Below are positions 1-9,216 of a DNA stretch of 64,000 nucleotides, one piece after another. Both the position numbers and the translations under genes were made by a program. The notes under the pieces are model-generated. The model was not told the DNA's origin and made no database searches. It saw nothing but the letters and a program-made list of their open reading frames with translations. Origin of the DNA: Tessaracoccus massiliensis. GTDB taxonomy: Bacteria; Actinomycetota; Actinomycetes; Propionibacteriales; Propionibacteriaceae. The stretch's first letter is position 1; each line of letters starts with the position of its first letter. The stretch is from assembly GCF_000826065.2 (NCBI RefSeq), contig NZ_LN623537.1, positions 1-64,000 on the forward strand, written 5' to 3'.

Positions 1-732
1 CCACGGGGGGAGGGGCGGGGTGTCGCCGACGACGGTCAGCTCGAAGGGGGTGGCGGTGCGTCGTAGCTCCTCGCAGACCCGGATGACGTCGGGGCCGCCC
101 TTCCGATTCCAGTCGCTCGACACCATGAGGATGCGAATCGGTCCGGGGGGAAGCGACTTGGGTGACACGGGTTTGGGCGGCGCGACTGCGGGGCCGAATG
201 GCGCGACGGTGACCGAGTCTGGTGGGAGCCTGTCGTCGCGGATGAGGGCATCGCGCGCCCAGTCCGTAGCTGCGAGCGTGTGCGTGGCCCGCTGCGCTGA
301 TCGGGACGATTGAATACTCGCCTGCCAGGCGCTCACCGGATTGAGGTTCGAGAAGATGGGGTAGAAATCGCGAATGGCCTTGAGCGTGGTGTCCGAGACC
401 TGGATGACGGGGATGCTCGTGTTGAGGAACGCGAGGTCCTGCGAAGCCGCGATGGCAACAATGACGTCCACCGGGCGGGACTCGAGGCGCTTGCTCAATG
501 ATCGTCCGCGTTTGATGGCAGTTGCAAGAGCGTGACCGACGAGGTAGCGACGACCGAATCGCCCGTCGATGAGCCGCGCCAACCCGCGGTCAACCACAGA
601 ATCGGGCACACCCCCGGTGACGAACGGGACAACCTCCCCCAAGCCACGCAGGGCATCGACCATCGGCTTCACGACCCCAGACCATGATCTGGGGTTCTCG
701 GCCTCCCAAGGCGTGACAACGCCGATTCGCAT
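1..732 (-). CDS. Glycosyltransferase family 4 protein, N-terminal 244 residues (runs off the left edge)
   Basis: The reading frame is open from an ATG at 732 down to base 1 with no stop, so the C-terminus lies outside the window. The protein begins MRIGVVTPWEAENPRSWSG, the usual first strand and loop of a GT-B fold, and near residue 205 has RILMVSSDWNRKGG, which matches the start of the C-terminal nucleotide-sugar-binding domain of GT4 enzymes. GT4 enzymes are retaining transferases that act in the cytoplasm on capsule, exopolysaccharide or glycolipid acceptors; donor and acceptor cannot be read here. It is divergent from the GT4 gene starting at 786, with 53 bp between the starts, so the two probably share a promoter region. 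The family call is firm; the specificity is unknown. Confidence 0.85.
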   Translation of the reverse strand, partial: MRIGVVTPWEAENPRSWSGVVKPMVDALRGLGEVVPFVTGGVPDSVVDRGLARLIDGRFGRRYLVGHALATAIKRGRSLSKRLESRPVDVIVAIAASQDLAFLNTSIPVIQVSDTTLKAIRDFYPIFSNLNPVSAWQASIQSSRSAQRATHTLAATDWARDALIRDDRLPPDSVTVAPFGPAVAPPKPVSPKSLPPGPIRILMVSSDWNRKGGPDVIRVCEELRRTATPFELTVVGDTPPLPPW

Positions 733-785
733 GGGCCAACCTTACCGAGGCATCCACGGGCAATGTCGCCTTCCCCGGGGATCGG

Positions 786-1902
786 ATGGTGGACACTCTC
801 GTGGTGCTGGTTCCCGGCCCTGTCGTGATTCGGGATGGCATGATCCGAACCGCGGGCAAGACTCTTTCCGGGTTGGAGTCCTTCGCGAGGCGTTGGCCGG
901 GCGACGTGGTCTACGTGACCGAAGTGACGACCCCCAACGCTCCTGAGCACCGTTGCCCGCAGCATTGCTGATCTGCCCTTCCGGGTACTTGGGACGGGTG
1001 ACCGGCTCAGAGCAATTGAGGCGATCAAACCGGCCGTGGTCTTGGCGAACCTAGCGATGTCAGAAGTTCCTGTCATCAAGGGCGTGCGTGCACCTGTGGT
1101 TCTCAACGTCGAGAACGACTTCCGCAACAGGCTGACGTGGGCCCGGATCGAGGGTGGTGCTGGCATGTCGCCCAGAGTCGTTGCTGGCCTGCTCAAACTC
1201 GAGGCGCATTATCTGGCCTTGATCGGGAGAGCCGCAGGGGTCCAGTTCAATGGTTGGCCGGCGTGGAGTACGTACCACCGTCACAACCGCAAGCCGCTCC
1301 TCACGTTTGACTCACGGATTTCTAGGGAACAGCTCGTGACTCCCGAGGCAAAGACAGAGATGCGAAGAAGCAGCCGAGAGTTTTCCTTCGCGTTCTCGGG
1401 TCGTTGGTTGAAGCAGAAGGGCTTCAACGAAGCGCTGGAGGCCCACCGTCGAGTCCGGTCAAGGGGCGAATCGATTCGTCTCCACGTTTTCGGTGCCGGT
1501 CCCCTCGCACTCCCAGACAATGTGGACGCAAGCGTCACGGTTCATGGCGCCGTCGACTTTGAGAAAGAATGGCTGGCTCGGGTCACCGCCGACGTTGACG
1601 CGATGCTGCTGCCGTATCCCCAATCTGATCCCGCGGGCACCTATCTGGAAGGCGTCAGTTGTGGTGGGCCGATCGTCGCCTTTGACAACCGCCAGGCGTC
1701 CTACCTAGCAGACCAGGGTCTGGGCTGGACCGTCCCTGTGAGCAGGGTCGACGATCTTGCCGACCTCATGGTGCGCGTTGCTCGGGATGGCACGGCACTG
1801 CGTGTGGCGCGTGAGAAGGGTTTCGCGTTCATGCAGGAGCACTCGATGGAGCGAGAGTTCGAGCGCCGGACGCAGCACCTCGTCGACTGTGCCGCTTTGT
1901 AG
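786..1902 (+). pseudogene. Glycosyltransferase family 4, split by a one-base frameshift
   Basis: Two frames together make one GT4 protein of about 371 residues. The first starts at ATG 786 and reads through GDVVYVTEVT. The second continues from about 936 as TLLSTVARSIADLPFRV and runs to the stop at 1902. The frames join if one C is removed from the run of five C at 931-935. The C-terminal half carries typical GT4 features: FSGRWLKQKGFNEAL, a GAGPL segment, and a donor-sugar region near DMLLPYPQSDPAGTYLEGVSCGGP, read in two parts. Without the upstream frame the downstream part would lack most of the acceptor-binding domain. It is either a sequence error in a homopolymer or a recent inactivating mutation; nothing else in the gene looks degraded. 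Confidence 0.75.
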
Positions 1903-1931
1903 GCCGTGCCCCGGCATTCTGGAGGGCAGTG

Positions 1932-3856
1932 CTAGCCGAGGGCGTCCCGAAGCTGGGGACTCCGCTGGAGTGCGTGGATGAGGAGTTGTTGCGCTCCCTC
2001 CGCCGTGACGTGATCCTCGTCGGAGTAGAGCGGGGTGCTCGCGGAAGCCCTCATGCACGTGTTGTCGTCGCAGAAGGCTCCATGGACGGATACGACCTCG
2101 GCCTCCGAACCGGCGACTACGGCCTCGAGGTCTGCGGTGATGGCGGCGTGACGCGGCTCGAAGTAGCTGGCATCCCACGCGCACAGCGTGTCGGGGAGTA
2201 TGAATGCGTGGCGGTGCGTGCAACTCGCCATGTCAACCGGCCACAGCGGATTGTCGTCGAGGACGAACACGTCTCTGTTGAGTTCAGTCAGACCGTTCAA
2301 CGTTGACTCCATGCCCAAGCGCTCATCGGGTGAGAGCCCTCCGCCGTCGCGTCCCAGTCCCCTGCTGTAGATCACGTTGGTGAGCTGTGGATTCCTTTCC
2401 ACATAGTCCAGCAACGCAGCCACGCCCTGTTGGGAGCCGAACGGCTTCGGCGAACGGACCGTGATGACCTCGATGTTTGTCTTGGGAAACTGTGCCTCGA
2501 AAGCAGGGAGGAGGTGCTCCGCGTGGCTGTCCCCGATGAGGAGCACCGACGCCTCACCGTCCAGGGTGGTGCCACACAGCCCATTGCTCAGCGCAGCCAT
2601 TGCCTCGTCCCGGCATGGAAGGAGTTGTCGGTCAACGTCGGCGGATTCGACGGAACCGAACCGGGAGGCCAAGGCCCCGCCCGGGGCCATGGCGGGTTGC
2701 ACCAGCAGTGCGAGGGCGAGCCAAGCAGCGGTGGCCACCGCCAGAGGCGGAGCGAGGATGCCGACGACCAGACGCGTCACGCCCTTGGCGCCGGTGACCG
2801 TTTGCGCCCTGAACGGCTGCTCCACGTAGCGGTAGGTGAAGTAGGAGGGGATCACCGATGCGAGCCCAGCGATCACTGGGGCCGCGGTCGAGAATGGCCA
2901 GATGGCCGCAGCCGTGACGATGAAGGGCCAGTGCCACAGGTAGAGGGAGTAGGACAGGTCTCCGATCCACACCATCGGGGCGGTGCCGAGGAGTCTCGAG
3001 ACCAGAGTCGGCGCACCGCGCCCTGCGGCGAGGGCTAGGACTGTGCCTGCCACCGGCAGGATCGTCCACTTGCCGGGGAAGGGTGTGTCAGGGGTGATGA
3101 GCACGAAACTCGCCGCCATTGCGGCGACGCCGACGAGTCCACCCAGGCTGAGGATCAGGTGGGGAAGCCGCCGGACGACTCTTACTGACAGCGCCAGCAG
3201 CGCGCCGGCCAAGATTCCCAAGCCCGGGGCAACGGTCCGTAGTAACCGAAGGGGAAGGCGGTTCCCAGCCGGGTCGAGTAGATCGACACCACTGCCAGGA
3301 GCGCCAAGCACACGAAGGGGAGAACGGCGACGACCCGTCGACGGCTCTTCGCTGCCACCCACAGGACCGCCCCCATGACGGCGGGCAGGACGAGGTAGAA
3401 CTGCTCCTCGACGGAGAGTGACCACGTGTGCAGGAGGGCGTTCTTGGCGGCGTCGGTGCCGAAGTAGTCACCGGATTGGAGGGCGATGACGCCATTGGCG
3501 ACGGCGACACTGGCACCCAGCGCGCTCTGATACGTCACTTGTTGAGGGCCTAAGGGGGAGAGGAACAGGAACGCCATGATGACCGTGGCGATGGACACGA
3601 CGGCTAGCGCAGGGCCGAGGCGCTTGAGCCGACGAATGTAGAACTCCTTGAACCGGATGCGACCGTATTTGCTGTGTTCCCGTACGAGCATCGACGTGAT
3701 GATGAAGCCGGAGATGACGAAGAAGATGTCGACTCCGACGAAGCCACCCGGGAGGGGAAGACCAGCATGGGCCGCGATCACCGACAGGACGGCAACGGCC
3801 CGTAGGCCTTGGACATCCCGCAGGATGGTCGTTCCCTGATGTTGCTGCGCAGACAT
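1932..3856 (-). pseudogene. OafA-like acyltransferase with C-terminal SGNH domain, one-base frameshift
   Basis: This would be a protein of about 641 residues. The N-terminal acyltransferase-3 domain starts LRDVQGLRAVAVLSVIAAH and includes FVGVDIFFVISGFIIT and TWSLSVEEQFYLVLP, all family signatures, and about ten membrane helices. The C-terminal periplasmic SGNH hydrolase-like domain has GDSHAEH as the block with the catalytic serine and DEDHVTAEGA as the DxxH block. Such enzymes move acetyl or similar groups across the membrane onto surface polysaccharides. The frame breaks near 3215: reading ...YYGPLPRAWE passes to ILAGALLALS if one T is added to the TT pair at 3215-3216. A shorter paralogue lies at 8394-8943. 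Sequence error and true inactivation are both possible. Confidence 0.8.
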
Positions 3857-3964
3857 GATCCCCCCTTCGGCCGAATGCTATCCGCTTTGCTCGGTGCCGA
3901 TGGGTCGAGAGCGCTTGACTAACTGTCAGGCAGCGATCCTGCTGTGGCGGGGGCTAGTGGACGC

Positions 3965-4714
3965 TCAGGGTTCTTTCTTGGCTGAAGTGCCACGGAGCCC
4001 CTTGAGTCTTTGGATGCAGGTGTACCGAAGATTCTTCAGCCTGTGGTAAGCACGAACTGGACGGTGCCACCACCGTGCTCCGTCCAGTTCCTGCATCATC
4101 CTGTGGAATGGAATCCTCTCCGCATCCCACAGTGCCTGGAACTCTGGGGACCTCGTGGTCGTCGACATGTCGGTGACGAACGGCGTCCGGATAAGCACGG
4201 CGTTGGGGCGCCGTTGTGCCCACCACAGCATGTCGTCGCCACCCCAGATCAACATGTCGCCCGGGATGGGGATGTAGTCGGAGCGACGCAGGGCCATGAA
4301 GACGCCCATGAACTTGTTGTTGGATACGGCGAGGCGGTGCGAGATGGGCTTGTCCCACGAGGATTGCGCGAAACAAGACCGGTCCGCGCTCACCATCGCG
4401 AACCAGCCGCGCTTGAGTACGCGGGCCGCCTCGTAGAAGGCTTCGTCCTTGAAACGGACGTCGTCGTTGACGATGGCCAGCCACTCCGCCTTGGCCTCGC
4501 GTGCGCCAAGGTTCCACGCGGGGTTGACGAAGATGTTCTCCGCTTGCTGGAGCACTCGGACTTTGGGTGACTCCCACGTCAGCGGCTCGGGCGAGTTGTT
4601 GATGACGAGTACCTCTGCGACCAAGGGGTGGGACGCGCACTGGTCAACCAGCGCCCACAACTCGGCGGCCCGCTGAAGGGTTGGGATGATGACTGAGAAC
4701 TGCCCTCTGATCAT
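3965..4714 (-). CDS. Glycosyltransferase family 2-like protein
   Basis: The protein has 249 residues and begins MIRGQFSVIIPTLQR, the standard first strand of a GT-A fold. VLVINNS and LAIVNDDV follow, the latter carrying the acidic pair expected to hold the metal-nucleotide complex. WGGDDMLWW lies further on, in the position of the family's catalytic acidic region. No membrane helix is seen, so it should be a soluble or membrane-associated cytoplasmic enzyme. It lies between the acyltransferase and the GT11 gene in the polysaccharide locus, and is divergent from the latter. The family assignment is good; donor and acceptor are unknown. Confidence 0.85.
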   Translation of the reverse strand: MIRGQFSVIIPTLQRAAELWALVDQCASHPLVAEVLVINNSPEPLTWESPKVRVLQQAENIFVNPAWNLGAREAKAEWLAIVNDDVRFKDEAFYEAARVLKRGWFAMVSADRSCFAQSSWDKPISHRLAVSNNKFMGVFMALRRSDYIPIPGDMLIWGGDDMLWWAQRRPNAVLIRTPFVTDMSTTTRSPEFQALWDAERIPFHRMMQELDGARWWHRPVRAYHRLKNLRYTCIQRLKGLRGTSAKKEP

Positions 4715-4806
4715 GGCGTCATACTAGAGTCTCGCCGCACGGTGGACCTCCTGCGTGCGGAAGGCTGGTAGTCATGGAAGGCGGGCACCGTTGCTAGGAT
4801 CCGGAC

Positions 4807-5613
4807 ATGGGGATGAAGGCGCGTGTACTTGATGTGTTGCGTCGTGGACGGCCCGTGGCTTGGACGCCTGAGTGGATGAATCTTGGAAACCTGCTGTTCC
4901 TCGGTCAGTGGTCCTACGAGGAACCGGGCGGACGGGTGCTGCTCCACGAGCGTCACGTGACCGCGCTACGTCGGCTGGCACCCCGTCTCCTGGATGAGAA
5001 GTTCATCGCTCGGAAGGATGTTCCCTTCACAGCGCGCCGCGCGATGCCGTGGCGCGAAGACACCCGGCCGGAGTTCTACGAGCCCGCGCAACTCGATGGC
5101 TTCGTAGGGGACCTTGTGCTGCCGGGGTCGGAGGTGGCCAGCGTCCCGGATGGTCTCGCTGGCGCGTTGGTGGTCAACGTCCGGAGGGGCGACTACTACT
5201 CGGTGCCGGAGCATCGCGCAGAATTCGGGATGAACCAGATCGGCTACGTGCGCGAGGCGGTTGAGCGCTCGCTTGCCGACAACGGGGTGCCGGCCCGGTT
5301 CGTCGTGGTGTCTGACGACTCGGAATGGTGCCGTCGACACCTCGCCCCCATGCTGGCGCCGATCGCGGCGGTGGAGGTGCGCGACGGCGACGTCGCGCAC
5401 GACCTGGCCACCGTCGTGCATGCGCAACGGCTCGTTCTTCCGAACTCCACCTTCTCCTACTGGGGCGGGTACATCGGGGACGTGCTGTATCCGGGGCGGG
5501 AGGTGACGGCCCCGTGGTTCTGGGCGCGGAGTTCGAACGGGGGTCGCGCGCACCTGCTGCGTCGGCACTGGCGGGTCGTCGGAGACGGCGTACCCGAGAT
5601 CATCGACGACTAA
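4807..5613 (+). CDS. GT11-type alpha-1,2-fucosyltransferase-like protein
   Basis: The protein has 268 residues. Two GT11 motifs are clear: VVNVRRGDYY, which matches the HxRRGDY GDP-fucose-binding block, and LPNSTFSYWGGYIG, which matches the second conserved block with its N-S/T-F-S-W/Y-W core. The N-terminal MNLGNLLFLGQW resembles the GNQ/GNxxF start of the family. Enzymes of this type add fucose or a related sugar to galactose residues of surface glycans. The gene ends 9 bp before the left inverted repeat of the IS3-family element, so the insertion spared it. Donor specificity is inferred from the family only, and no GDP-fucose synthesis genes are visible here. Confidence 0.8.
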   Translation: MGMKARVLDVLRRGRPVAWTPEWMNLGNLLFLGQWSYEEPGGRVLLHERHVTALRRLAPRLLDEKFIARKDVPFTARRAMPWREDTRPEFYEPAQLDGFVGDLVLPGSEVASVPDGLAGALVVNVRRGDYYSVPEHRAEFGMNQIGYVREAVERSLADNGVPARFVVVSDDSEWCRRHLAPMLAPIAAVEVRDGDVAHDLATVVHAQRLVLPNSTFSYWGGYIGDVLYPGREVTAPWFWARSSNGGRAHLLRRHWRVVGDGVPEIIDD

Positions 5614-5622
5614 CGGGAATTT

Positions 5623-5647
5623 GGGTCTGCTGCACGAGTAGGTGACA
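5623..5647 (+). repeat. Left terminal inverted repeat of the IS3-family element
   Basis: It reads GGGTCTGCTGCACG inward and pairs with 8369-8393 over 25 bp with two mismatches (AG here against GA at the matching place). It starts 9 bp after the stop of the GT11 gene. Confidence 0.9.
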
Positions 5648-5697
5648 TCTGATCTGGCTTGCCCCCAACTATGGGGCAGGTCTGGAAGGATGCCATC

Positions 5698-6006
5698 GTG
5701 CCCAAGCCCTACCCCGACGAGTTCCGCAACGACGTCGTTCGAGTCGCTCGGAACCGTGAACCCGGAGTGACGATCGAACAGGTCGCCAAAGACTTCGGAG
5801 TCCACCCGATGACCCTGCAGAAATGGCTGAAACGAGCCGACGTCGAGACCGGCTCCAAGCCCGGCCAGACCCGCGCCGAGGCCACGGAGTTACGGGAGGC
5901 CCGCAAACGGATCCGGTTGCTGGAGCAGGAGAACGAGGTCCTGCGCCGCGCAGCGGCGTATCTGTCCCAGGCGAACCTGCCGGGAAAAGGTACTACCCGC
6001 TCGTGA
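5698..6006 (+). CDS. IS3-family transposase OrfA (helix-turn-helix subunit)
   Basis: The protein has about 102 residues from a GTG at 5698, chosen because it gives the usual family start VPKPYPDEFRNDVV and has GGAAGGA just upstream; a TTG at 5659 is a possible earlier start. It carries the helix-turn-helix region VTIEQVAKDFGVHPMTLQKW and a C-terminal coiled coil with RKRIRLLEQENEVLRRA, the leucine-zipper that pairs OrfA with OrfAB. Near its end the sequence GGGAAAAGG could allow the -1 slip that makes the OrfAB transposase. The gene itself is intact, but its partner OrfB is broken. Confidence 0.9.
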   Translation: MPKPYPDEFRNDVVRVARNREPGVTIEQVAKDFGVHPMTLQKWLKRADVETGSKPGQTRAEATELREARKRIRLLEQENEVLRRAAAYLSQANLPGKGTTRS

Positions 6007-6572
6007 AAGAGCTCGCCGCCGACGGTATCCCCGTCACGGTGACGTGCCGGGTCCTCAAGCTCGCAAGACAGCCCTACTACCGGTGGCTGAACGCACCCAT
6101 CCCCGAAAGCGAGGTCGTGGCTGCCTACCGCGCCAACGCCCTGTTCGACGCCCACAAGGATGATCCGGAGTTCGGGCACCGGCTGCTCGCCGACGAAGCC
6201 CGTGAGGCCGGCCAGGCGATGGCCGATCGCACCGCGTGGCGGCTGTGCCGCTCAAACCGGTAGTGGAGCAGGTTCGGGAAGAAGAAGGGCAAGAACCAGC
6301 GTCCAGGCCCCGCCGTCCACGACGACCTCGTCAAGCGCGACTTCTCCGCCCGGGCGGCCAACGAGCTCTGGCTGACCGACATCACCGAACACAAGACCGC
6401 CGAAGGCAAGCTCTACCTCTGTGCGATCAAGGACGTCTACTCCAACCGAATCGTCGGCTACTCGATCGACTCCAGGATGAAGTCCCGGATCGCGGTGAAC
6501 GCGCTCGACAGTGCCGTTGCCCGCCGCGGCGACGTCGCCGGCTGCATCGTCCACTCCGACCGCGGATCGCAA

Positions 6573-6600
6573 GGCGGATTCAATCGGTCGTCGCAACACC
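6573..6600 (+). repeat. Left inverted repeat of the IS30-family element
   Basis: It pairs with 8042-8069 over 28 bp with about five mismatches; the inner eight bases GCAACACC are identical. It lies 22 bp upstream of the transposase start. Confidence 0.85.
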
Positions 6601-6622
6601 TTGATCTCGGAGGTGTTCAACG

Positions 6623-8062
6623 ATGGCAACGGCGGACTGGAGCAGGAAGACCAGTGATGTTCTGGAGAGACTGCGCCGGCAGTGGCGCGCCGACCGGGCG
6701 TTGCGTCCGGCGATGCGCTCTCCGGGGCGGCCGGATCCGTCGCGTGCGGTGCAACGCCAGTTCTGGCGCATGATCGCGACAGGCGTCACGACAGCGGAAG
6801 CGTCGTTAGCGGTCGGCGTGTCGGTTCCGGTCGGCACCCGCTGGTTTCGGCACGCTGGCGGCATGCCTCCGATCTCACTGGCAGAACCCACCGGCCGATA
6901 CCTGTCGTTCGAGGAGCGTGAGGAGATCGCGATCATGCGCGCCAAGGACAAGGGCGTGCGGGAGATCGCCCGTGTCCTGGGGCGGGATCCGGGGACGATC
7001 TCACGCGAGTTGCGTCGCAATGCCGCCACGCGTGGCGGCACGCAGGAGTACCGGGCGACGGTGGCGCAGTGGAAGGCGCAGCAGGTGGCCAAGCGTCCGA
7101 AAGTCGCCAGGCTCATCGTCAATGATCGTCTTCGCGAGTATGTCCAGGAACGCCTCGACGGGTCTGTGAAGCGTGCTGATGGAACGGTCGTTGCTGGGCC
7201 GGTGACCGCGGATTGGAAGGGTCGCAATAAGCCGCACCGGCAGGATCGTCGGTGGGCGACGGCGTGGGGTCCGGAGCAGATCTCTCATCGGCTGCGGATC
7301 GACTTCCCCGATGATGAGTCCATGCGCATCAGCCACGAGGCGATCTACCAGGCCCTGTTCATCGAGGGACGCGGAGCGCTCAAACGGGAGATGGTCGCGT
7401 GCCTGCGCACCGGCCGTGCACTGCGCCAGCCGCGGGCACGGTCTCAGAACAAGCCGCAGGGGCACGTCACCGAGGACGTCGTGCTCAGCGAGCGACCCGC
7501 TGAGGCCGCGGATCGGGCGGTTCCCGGGCACTGGGAGGGAGATCTGATTATCGGCACCGGCCGGTCCGCGATCGGCACGGTGATCGAACGCTCCAGCCGG
7601 GCCACGCTGCTGGTGCATCTGCCTCGACTGGAAGGCTGGGGCGAGAGCCCACCCGTGAAGAACGGCGCGTCCCTGGGCGGATACGGTGCCCTCGCGATGA
7701 ACAGCGCCTTGACCGCGTCGATGACGAAGCTTCCCATTCAGCTGCGCAAGACGCTCACCTGGGACCGCGGCAAGGAACTGTCAGGACATGCCGCGTTCAC
7801 TCTTGCCACGGGCACGAAGGTGTTCTTCGCCGACCCGCACTCGCCCTGGCAGCGACCCACGAACGAGAACACGAACGGGTTGCTGCGCCAGTACTTCCCC
7901 AAGGGCACCGATCTGTCCCGCTGGTCCGCTGAAGACCTCGAAGCCGTCGCTCTTGCGCTCAACAACCGGCCCCGCAAAGTCCTCGGCTGGCGCACCCCGG
8001 CCGAGGTCTTCGACGAGCAACTACAGTTGCTCCAAACAGGCGGTGTTGCATCGACCGGTTGA
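6623..8062 (+). CDS. IS30-family transposase
   Basis: The protein has 479 residues from ATG 6623. The N-terminal HTH region includes YLSFEEREEIAIMRAKDKG and VLGRDPGTISRELRRN, the signature of the family. The DDE catalytic core shows GHWEGDLIIG with the first Asp, KTLTWDRGKELSGH with the second, and PWQRPTNENTNGLLRQYFPKG with the Glu. Nothing is missing, and the stop lies within the right inverted repeat, which is common in compact elements. It would catalyse movement of its own element and probably does so, given the clean 3-bp target duplication. Confidence 0.95.
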   Translation: MATADWSRKTSDVLERLRRQWRADRALRPAMRSPGRPDPSRAVQRQFWRMIATGVTTAEASLAVGVSVPVGTRWFRHAGGMPPISLAEPTGRYLSFEEREEIAIMRAKDKGVREIARVLGRDPGTISRELRRNAATRGGTQEYRATVAQWKAQQVAKRPKVARLIVNDRLREYVQERLDGSVKRADGTVVAGPVTADWKGRNKPHRQDRRWATAWGPEQISHRLRIDFPDDESMRISHEAIYQALFIEGRGALKREMVACLRTGRALRQPRARSQNKPQGHVTEDVVLSERPAEAADRAVPGHWEGDLIIGTGRSAIGTVIERSSRATLLVHLPRLEGWGESPPVKNGASLGGYGALAMNSALTASMTKLPIQLRKTLTWDRGKELSGHAAFTLATGTKVFFADPHSPWQRPTNENTNGLLRQYFPKGTDLSRWSAEDLEAVALALNNRPRKVLGWRTPAEVFDEQLQLLQTGGVASTG

Positions 8063-8069
8063 ACTCGCC
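8042..8069 (+). repeat. Right inverted repeat of the IS30-family element
   Basis: Reverse complement of the left end with about five mismatches; it contains the last codons and stop of the transposase gene and is followed by the CAA target duplicate at 8070-8072. Confidence 0.85.
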
Positions 8070-8368
8070 CAATTCCGCTCGAGGAAATTCCTGCGGGCCC
8101 TGACCCGTCACGACCTGCTCGGGTCGATGGGCCGGGTGGCCGCGGCTGGGGACAATGCCGCCATGGAATCGTTCTTCAGCCTGCTGCAGAAGAACGTCCT
8201 CGACCGGCAATCCTGGGCCACCCGTGAGGAACTGCGAATCGCGATCGTGTCCTGGATCGAACGCACCTACCACCGCCGACGACGCCAGTCCCGACTCGGC
8301 CGCTTGACCCCTGTTGAATTCGAGACAATCATGACCACACCAGCCGACCTGGCTGCGTGACTAGAAAC

Positions 8369-8393
8369 TGTCACCTATCCGTGCAGCAGACCC
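8369..8393 (+). repeat. Right terminal inverted repeat of the IS3-family element
   Basis: Reverse complement of 5623-5647 with two mismatches. The truncated acyltransferase frame runs directly into it from the right. Confidence 0.9.
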
Positions 8394-8943
8394 GCAGACC
8401 CGGGAGGGCTTTTACCAGTTTGATCTTGCTTCGCGCGGACACCCATAGGAGCACGGCCATGAGCGCTGGCAGCACAAGGTAGAACTGCTCCTCAACGGAG
8501 AGCGACCAGGTATGGAGGAGTGCATTCTTCTCAGCAGCGGTCCCGAAGTAGTCGCCTGTGTTCCAAGCGATCACCGCGTTGGCCAAGCCGAAGGTTGCTC
8601 CAAGGGCTGTCTGGTAGGTGACTTCCTGCGGTCCCAGTGGCGATAGGAAGAGGGACGCGAGGATGACTGTGACGATGGAGGTGACCGCCAGAGCTGGGCC
8701 GAGTCTCTTGATCCTTCGCAGGTAGAAGCGGCCGAATCGGATACGCCCGTAATTACTGTGTTCGCGCAGCAACATCAGGGTGATGATGAAGCCAGAGATT
8801 ACGAAGAAGATGTCGACGCCGACGAACCCTCCTGGCAGGGCGAGCCCAGCATGAGCGGCTATCACGGAGAGAACGGCAACCGCGCGCAATCCTTGAACGT
8901 CACGAAGTAGCGTCGGCGCAGACTTAGCGTCTTCAGCGGTCAT
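8394..8943 (-). pseudogene. OafA-like acyltransferase, N-terminal fragment cut off at the IS3-family element
   Basis: The fragment has about 183 acyltransferase-3 residues starting from ATG 8943, with LRDVQGLRAVAVLSVIAAH, FVGVDIFFVISGFIIT and TWSLSVEEQFYLVLPA. It is very close to the N-terminus of the acyltransferase at 1932-3856, so the two are paralogues. After VKALPGL the frame enters the IS inverted repeat and ends on a stop inside the element. The missing transmembrane and SGNH parts are not found on the other side of the element. The family's catalytic region would be incomplete, so no activity is expected. Confidence 0.88.
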
Positions 8944-9216
8944 CCCCAGGTCCTCCCCCTCGGCCTCGATGATCCTATCGCTGGGTGTCAGGGAGATGTC
9001 TGCCCTGACCTGGGGGGAATGTGCATAAGGGGATCGGCTAGCCTTCCGGAGCCTCTATGCCTGCCTGGGCTCCGGTGCTGGACATTCGTGGAGGGCTTGC
9101 CCCGCGTCGCGCCTCACGGATGCGCACTAGGCCAAGCGGTCGAGTGGCCCTTGTCAATGCCTGGCGGGCGATGTGTAGCTGAGAGAAAGGGTTTTCTATC
9201 GACGAAGGAGTCGAGC

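Larger units (their letters stand above)
6573..8069 (+). mobile_element. IS30-family insertion sequence nested in the IS3-family orfB
   Basis: The element is 1497 bp with imperfect 28-bp inverted repeats at 6573-6600 and 8042-8069. The central part of both reads TTCAAYCGGTCG followed by GCAACACC. It is flanked by CAA at 6570-6572 and at 8070-8072, a 3-bp target duplication. Joining the flanks through a single CAA restores the IS3 orfB reading S-Q-F-R-S without a gap. The single transposase gene is complete and the ends are intact, so the element may still be able to move. Confidence 0.93.
6003..8360 (+). pseudogene. IS3-family transposase OrfB, stopped by an amber codon and split by an IS30-type insertion
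   Basis: The DDE recombinase is found in two pieces. The left part covers 6003-6572 and includes ANELWLTDITEHKTAEGKLY with the first catalytic Asp and IVHSDRGSQ with the second. The right part resumes at 8073 with FRSRKFLRALTRHDLLGS and reaches the catalytic Glu in NAAMESFFSLLQKNVLD, ending at 8360. Two separate lesions are visible: an in-frame TAG at 6261-6263 between LCRSNR and WSRFGKKKGK, and the IS30-family insertion after 6572. The element therefore cannot make its own transposase. The remaining coding sequence shows no other damage, so inactivation looks fairly recent. Confidence 0.9.
5623..8393 (+). mobile_element. IS3-family insertion sequence, interrupted by an IS30-family element
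   Basis: The ends are 25-bp inverted repeats at 5623-5647 and 8369-8393 that differ at two positions and both begin GGGTCTGCTGCACG reading inward. Inside are an orfA (5698-6006) and an orfB in the -1 frame, the layout of IS3-family elements. Removing the nested IS30-type element and one copy of its 3-bp target repeat gives an original length of about 1.27 kb, normal for the family. The bases outside the two ends do not match each other, so no target duplication is visible. To the right lies a beheaded acyltransferase gene. Together these suggest that one flank was deleted after insertion. Confidence 0.9.
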
